A DNA stretch of 64,000 nt, taken from NCBI RefSeq assembly GCF_018613935.1, contig NZ_JAGGPF010000002.1, forward strand, positions 124,001-188,000, read 5' to 3'. Shown piece after piece: positions 60,716 to 64,000 of the stretch. Position 1 is the stretch's first letter. Each line of letters opens with the position of its first letter. The DNA is from Agromyces sp. ISL-38 (lineage in GTDB: Bacteria > Actinomycetota > Actinomycetes > Actinomycetales > Microbacteriaceae). A program made the position numbers and the translations under genes. The notes beneath the pieces were generated by a model. The model was given only the letters and a program-made list of their open reading frames with translations. It ran no database searches and was not told the origin of the DNA.

Positions 60716-61692
60716 TGCCCGAGACGACCACTCGGGCCGCAGCGCAGCCGCTCGGCGCGGGCGACGCCGTGCTCGCATTCGACGTGGGCGGCACCGACAC
60801 CAAGTCGGCGCTCATCGACGCGAACGGCACCGTGCTGGGCCTGCGCCGCACCCCGACCCCGCGAGACCCGGCCGACCCTGCCGGCGCGATCGTCGCCGCG
60901 CTTGCCGGCCTCGCCCGCGAGCACCTCGCCGAAGCGCCCGGCGCGCGAGTCGCGACCGCGGGCGTGAGCGTGCCCGGCCTCGTCGACGAGCGCACCGGCG
61001 TCGGCATCTTCGCCAGCAACCTCGGCTGGCGCGACGCGCCGCTCCGCTCGCTCGCGGAAGACGCGATGCAGCTTCCCGTCGCGTTCGGCCACGACGTGCG
61101 AGCCGCAGGCGACGCCGAGCACCGCCTCGGCGCTGCACGCGGCTACGGCGACGTCGTCGTGCTCGCGATCGGCACGGGCATCGCGGGCTCGATCGTGCTC
61201 GGCGGGCACCCCTACTCCGGCGGCGGTTTCGCGGGCGAGCTCGGACACGCGCTGAGCGACCCGCGCGGCGAGCGCTGCGCGTGCGGTGCGGTCGGATGCC
61301 TCGAGACGATCGCCTCAGCGGGCGCGATCGCCCGCCGCTACACCGCGGCATCCGGCACCGCCGTCACCGGCGCCCGCGACGTGCTCACCGCGGCGAGCGC
61401 GGGTGACCCGCTGGCCAGGCAGGTGTGGGACGACGCCATCGAGGCGCTCGCCGAGCAGCTCGCGCGGCTCGTCGCGATCCTCGCCCCCGAGGCGGTCGTG
61501 ATCGGCGGCGGCTTGGCCGAGGCCGGTCCCGCCCTCTTCACGCCGCTGGGCGAACGACTCGACGGGTTGCTGAGCTTCCACCGCCGGCCAGCACTCGTGC
61601 AGGCGCAGCTCGGCGACGACGCAGGCCTGCTCGGCACCGCCCTCGCGGCGCGCGACCTCGCCGCGGCCCTCGAGGCGGGCGGCGCGCCGTGA
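60715..61692 (+). CDS. ROK-family sugar kinase
   Basis: 325 residues. ATP phosphate-1 motif AFDVGGTDTKSALIDANGTVLG, catalytic-type DVRAAGDAEHRLG, and zinc motif ERCACGAVGCLETIAS (CxCGxxGCxE) of ROK proteins. It lacks the N-terminal HTH of ROK repressors, so it is a kinase. In this context it may phosphorylate GalNAc or GlcNAc at C6. ATG at 60715 overlaps the SIS stop; the stop overlaps the PfkB start (GTGA). Confidence 0.88.
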   Translation: MPETTTRAAAQPLGAGDAVLAFDVGGTDTKSALIDANGTVLGLRRTPTPRDPADPAGAIVAALAGLAREHLAEAPGARVATAGVSVPGLVDERTGVGIFASNLGWRDAPLRSLAEDAMQLPVAFGHDVRAAGDAEHRLGAARGYGDVVVLAIGTGIAGSIVLGGHPYSGGGFAGELGHALSDPRGERCACGAVGCLETIASAGAIARRYTAASGTAVTGARDVLTAASAGDPLARQVWDDAIEALAEQLARLVAILAPEAVVIGGGLAEAGPALFTPLGERLDGLLSFHRRPALVQAQLGDDAGLLGTALAARDLAAALEAGGAP

Positions 61693-62657
61693 TCCTCACC
61701 GTCACCCCGAACCCCGCGCTCGACCTCACGTGGCACGTCGACCGGCTCACCCCGGGGGCGACGCACCGGGTGCCCGCCGCAGCCGCGCGCGCGGGCGGCA
61801 AGGGCGTGAACGTGGCCCGGGTCCTGCACGGCCAGCACGTCGAGGTGCTCGCACTCGCCACGAGCGGCGGCGCGACGGGCGCCGAGTTCGCGAGCGAGCT
61901 CGACTCGAGTGGCATCCCGCATCACCTCGTGCCGATCGGCGGCGCAACCCGCCGCAGCATCGCGATCGTCGATGACGAGCGCGGCGAGACGGCGATCCTC
62001 AACGAGCACGGCGCACCGCTCGACGCCGCCGAGTCGCGTGCCCTGCTCGAGGCGGCATCGCGCCTCGGGCGTCGGTCCCGCGTCGTGGCGATCTGCGGGA
62101 GCCTGCCGCCCGGCGTCTCCCCCGACGCGCTCGATGCGCTCGTCGGGGGCCTCGTGGCCGCGGGTGCGCGCGTCGTCGTCGACACGAGCGGTCCGGGCCT
62201 CCTCGCCGCCGCGAGGGCCGGCGCACACGCCCTCAAGCCGAACCGCGACGAACTCGAAGCGGCAACGGGGCACGCCGACCCGGTCAGCGGAGCGCGAGCG
62301 CTCCTCGATCTCGGGGCGGGCCTCGTCGTCGTCTCGCTCGGCGCCGAAGGGCTCATCTCCGTCAGCCGAGCGGATGGCGCGGGCGGTCTCAGTGCGCGGC
62401 TGCCCCGAGTGCTCCACGGCAACGCCACGGGGGCGGGCGACGCACTCGTCGCCGCGATCGCGGCAGCCCTCGCCGACACCCCCGATCTGTTCGCCGAGAC
62501 GGATGCCGCCGACGACGCGCGCTCACGCCTGGCTCGCCGAGCCGTGGCCTGGTCTGCGTCGGCCGTGCTCATGCCGCTCGCGGGCGAGCTCTCCGCCGAG
62601 CGCGAGGCCCTCGAGGCCGAGGTCGTCGTCGAAGCGATCTCCGAGGAGCACGCATGA
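61689..62657 (+). CDS. PfkB-family hexose-phosphate kinase (LacC/FruK type)
   Basis: 322 residues. Starts VILTVTPNPALDLTWHVDRLTPGATHRVPAAAARAGGKGVNVARVL, typical of 1-phosphofructokinase/tagatose-6-phosphate kinase; catalytic Asp lies in HGNATGAGDALVAA. Tagatose-6-phosphate kinase is the best fit given an aldolase downstream and an SIS isomerase upstream. GTG at 61689; the stop overlaps the aldolase ATG (ATGA). Confidence 0.88.
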   Translation: MILTVTPNPALDLTWHVDRLTPGATHRVPAAAARAGGKGVNVARVLHGQHVEVLALATSGGATGAEFASELDSSGIPHHLVPIGGATRRSIAIVDDERGETAILNEHGAPLDAAESRALLEAASRLGRRSRVVAICGSLPPGVSPDALDALVGGLVAAGARVVVDTSGPGLLAAARAGAHALKPNRDELEAATGHADPVSGARALLDLGAGLVVVSLGAEGLISVSRADGAGGLSARLPRVLHGNATGAGDALVAAIAAALADTPDLFAETDAADDARSRLARRAVAWSASAVLMPLAGELSAEREALEAEVVVEAISEEHA

Positions 62658-63508
62658 CGCTCACGCCAACCCGCGAGCTCCTCGACTCGGCCTTCGCCGC
62701 AGGGCGAGGTGTCGGCGCCTTCAACGTGCTGCATCTCGAGACGGCCGAGGCCCTCGCCTCGGCGGCCGAGTCCGCGGGCCATCCCGTCATCCTGCAGCTC
62801 TCGGAGAACTGCGTCCGCTACCACGGCGGGCTCGAGCCGATCGCCCTGGCGACGCTCGCGGTGGCCGAGGCGTCGAGCGCCGACATCGCGGTGCACCTCG
62901 ACCACGCGGAGGACCCCGCCCTCGCGCTCCGGGCGATCGAGCTCGGCTTCGGCTCGGTCATGTACGACGGGTCGAAGCTCGACTTCGCCGAGAACGTGGC
63001 GGCGACTCGCCTCGTCGTGAAGCGCGCCTCCGCCGCAGGCGTGCTCGTCGAGGCCGAGCTCGGCGAGATCGGCGGCAAGAACGGCGCGCACGCGCCGGGA
63101 GTGCGAACCGATCCCGACGAGGCGGCGCGCTTCGTCGCGGCGACCGGCGTCGAGGCGCTCGCGGTCGCGGTCGGCTCGCAGCACGCGATGACGGAGCGGG
63201 TCGCCGCGATCGACCTCGACCTCATCTCGCGCCTGCGGGCAGCGGTGCCGGTCCCGCTCGTGCTCCACGGGTCATCCGGTGTTCCCGACGAGGCGATCGT
63301 GGCGGGCATCCGCGCCGGCGTCACGAAGGTCAACGTGTCGACCCACCTGAACACCCGCTTCACGGGCGCGGTTCGCCGGTACCTCAACGAGCACCCCACG
63401 GTCGTAGACTCGCGAACGTATATCGCGGAGGGCCGAATCGCCGTCGAGCATGAAGCGGCCCGGCTGCTCCTGCTCCTCGCCGCGGCCGGGAAGGAGCAGC
63501 ACGCATGA
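62654..63508 (+). CDS. Class II aldolase (tagatose/fructose-bisphosphate type)
   Basis: 284 residues. Zinc His in VHLDHAEDPALALRAI, then VEAELGEIGGKNG and zinc-ligand/loop motifs of GatY/KbaY (ALAVAVGSQHA, VLHGSSGVPDEAI, KVNVSTHLNTRFTGAVRRYL). Cleaves tagatose- or fructose-bisphosphate to dihydroxyacetone-phosphate and glyceraldehyde-3-phosphate. ATG overlaps the kinase stop, and the gene's stop overlaps the DeoR ATG. This completes the route from amino sugar to glycolysis. Confidence 0.9.
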   Translation: MTLTPTRELLDSAFAAGRGVGAFNVLHLETAEALASAAESAGHPVILQLSENCVRYHGGLEPIALATLAVAEASSADIAVHLDHAEDPALALRAIELGFGSVMYDGSKLDFAENVAATRLVVKRASAAGVLVEAELGEIGGKNGAHAPGVRTDPDEAARFVAATGVEALAVAVGSQHAMTERVAAIDLDLISRLRAAVPVPLVLHGSSGVPDEAIVAGIRAGVTKVNVSTHLNTRFTGAVRRYLNEHPTVVDSRTYIAEGRIAVEHEAARLLLLLAAAGKEQHA

Positions 63509-64000
63509 ACCGCGCAGAACGACTTGGCGCCGTGCTCGACCTGCTCGCCGAAGACGGGCAGCTCGAGGTCGACACGATCGTGGAGCGGCTCGGGGTCTCG
63601 CCGGCCACGGCACGTCGTGACCTCGACGCCCTCGCGCAGCAGCAACTGCTCACCCGCACTCGCGGCGGCGCAGTGGCCCATTCCGTGGCCTACGACCTGC
63701 CGATCCGCTACAAGAACCAGCAGAACCCCGAGGCCAAGGCGGCGATCGCGCGTGCTGCGAGCGCCCTCGTGCCGCGCGGCGCCGTGATCGGGCTCTGCGG
63801 CGGCACGACGGCGACGGCCATAGCCGACGCGCTCATGTCGCGTGCCGACATCATGGAGCCGGCACCCGACCCGAGCCTCACGGTCGTGACGAACGCGATC
63901 AACATCGCGATGCAGCTCGCGATGCGCCCCCAGATCAAGACGGTCGTCACGGGCGGCGTCGTGCACGCCCGCTCCTACGAGCTCGTCGGCTCGTATGCCG
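63505..64000 (+). CDS. DeoR/GlpR-family regulator, N-terminal part (cut by window edge)
   Basis: About 165 residues inside the window: winged HTH AERLGAVLDLLAEDGQLEVDTIVERLGVSPATARRDLDALAQQQLLTRTRGGAVA, followed by the start of the DeoRC sensor (NPEAKAAIARAASALVPRGAVIGLCGGTTATAIADAL..., LTVVTNAINIAMQLAMRPQIKTVVTGG). ATG overlaps the aldolase stop by 4 nt, so it is the regulator of this operon, by analogy with AgaR. The inducer is probably a sugar phosphate of the pathway. Confidence 0.9.
   Translation, partial: MNRAERLGAVLDLLAEDGQLEVDTIVERLGVSPATARRDLDALAQQQLLTRTRGGAVAHSVAYDLPIRYKNQQNPEAKAAIARAASALVPRGAVIGLCGGTTATAIADALMSRADIMEPAPDPSLTVVTNAINIAMQLAMRPQIKTVVTGGVVHARSYELVGSYA

Noticed and set aside
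1-64000. Mobile elements, phage genes, CRISPR arrays or defence islands
   Set aside because: I saw no transposase or integrase motifs, no terminal inverted repeats and no regular repeat-spacer array. The Fic protein is the only toxin-like gene and is single.

Overview
The window is high-GC DNA (about 70% GC) from an actinobacterium, most probably a member of the Microbacteriaceae (Agromyces-like; the genus is a guess). Supporting this are CarD, the orphan regulator GlnR, SenX3-RegX3 with PhoU, a MarP-type protease, an F420-type LLM oxidoreductase, many GTG/TTG starts, GTGA/ATGA gene overlaps and near-exclusive GC-ending codons. Nearly all of it is chromosomal and densely coding; I saw no insertion sequence, phage module or CRISPR array.

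Layout. 1-2233 (minus): carD-ispDF-cysS, the last one cut by the window edge. 2394-18125: a phosphate block with SenX3-RegX3, divergent phoU, polyphosphate kinase, a MutT1-like hydrolase and pstSCAB behind candidate PHO boxes. Embedded in it are a six-gene minus-strand run (two small membrane proteins, a nitrobindin-like protein, YgfZ, a FUSC protein, GpmA) and the divergent nitrogen regulator glnR. 18144-28945: mixed metabolism and regulation: a class-IV PLP enzyme, tRNA-Lys(UUU), a phytoene-desaturase-like oxidoreductase, a NarL-type two-component pair divergent from a membrane protein, an LLM oxidoreductase and MarP. 29003-33225: a Leloir galactose locus (galM and a DeoR regulator on one strand, galT-galK on the other) around a shared control region with two 14-nt direct repeats. 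33239-39246: an XRE regulator, a GNAT enzyme, YbaK, a secreted clan GH-A glycosidase, an APC permease and a gamma-carbonic anhydrase. 39306-42867: a three-gene nonulosonic-acid operon (NeuA-HAD fusion, short NeuB, putative glycosyltransferase), probably for a cell-wall or surface polymer.

42953-46848: a Fic protein next to two related palindromes, then folD and glyA under a clear ZTP riboswitch. 46849-51507: a 1552-residue secreted protein with about 16 Ig-like repeats and a PxKF-type C-terminus; part of it has different codon usage. 51631-64000: amino-sugar use. Two tandem secreted GH20 hexosaminidases come first. After a VOC protein and a lipoprotein there is an ABC sugar importer divergent from SIS isomerase, ROK kinase, PfkB kinase, class II aldolase and a DeoR regulator cut by the window end. 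This is the order expected for GalNAc/galactosamine breakdown through tagatose phosphates, although no deacetylase is visible.

The most unusual signal is genome-wide in character: GGATGCC/GGCATCC is strongly over-represented on both strands and across all functions, while its C-to-T parent GGACGCC/GGCGTCC looks depleted. The best new regulatory elements are the ZTP riboswitch, the paired fic palindromes, the gal direct repeats and the PHO boxes.
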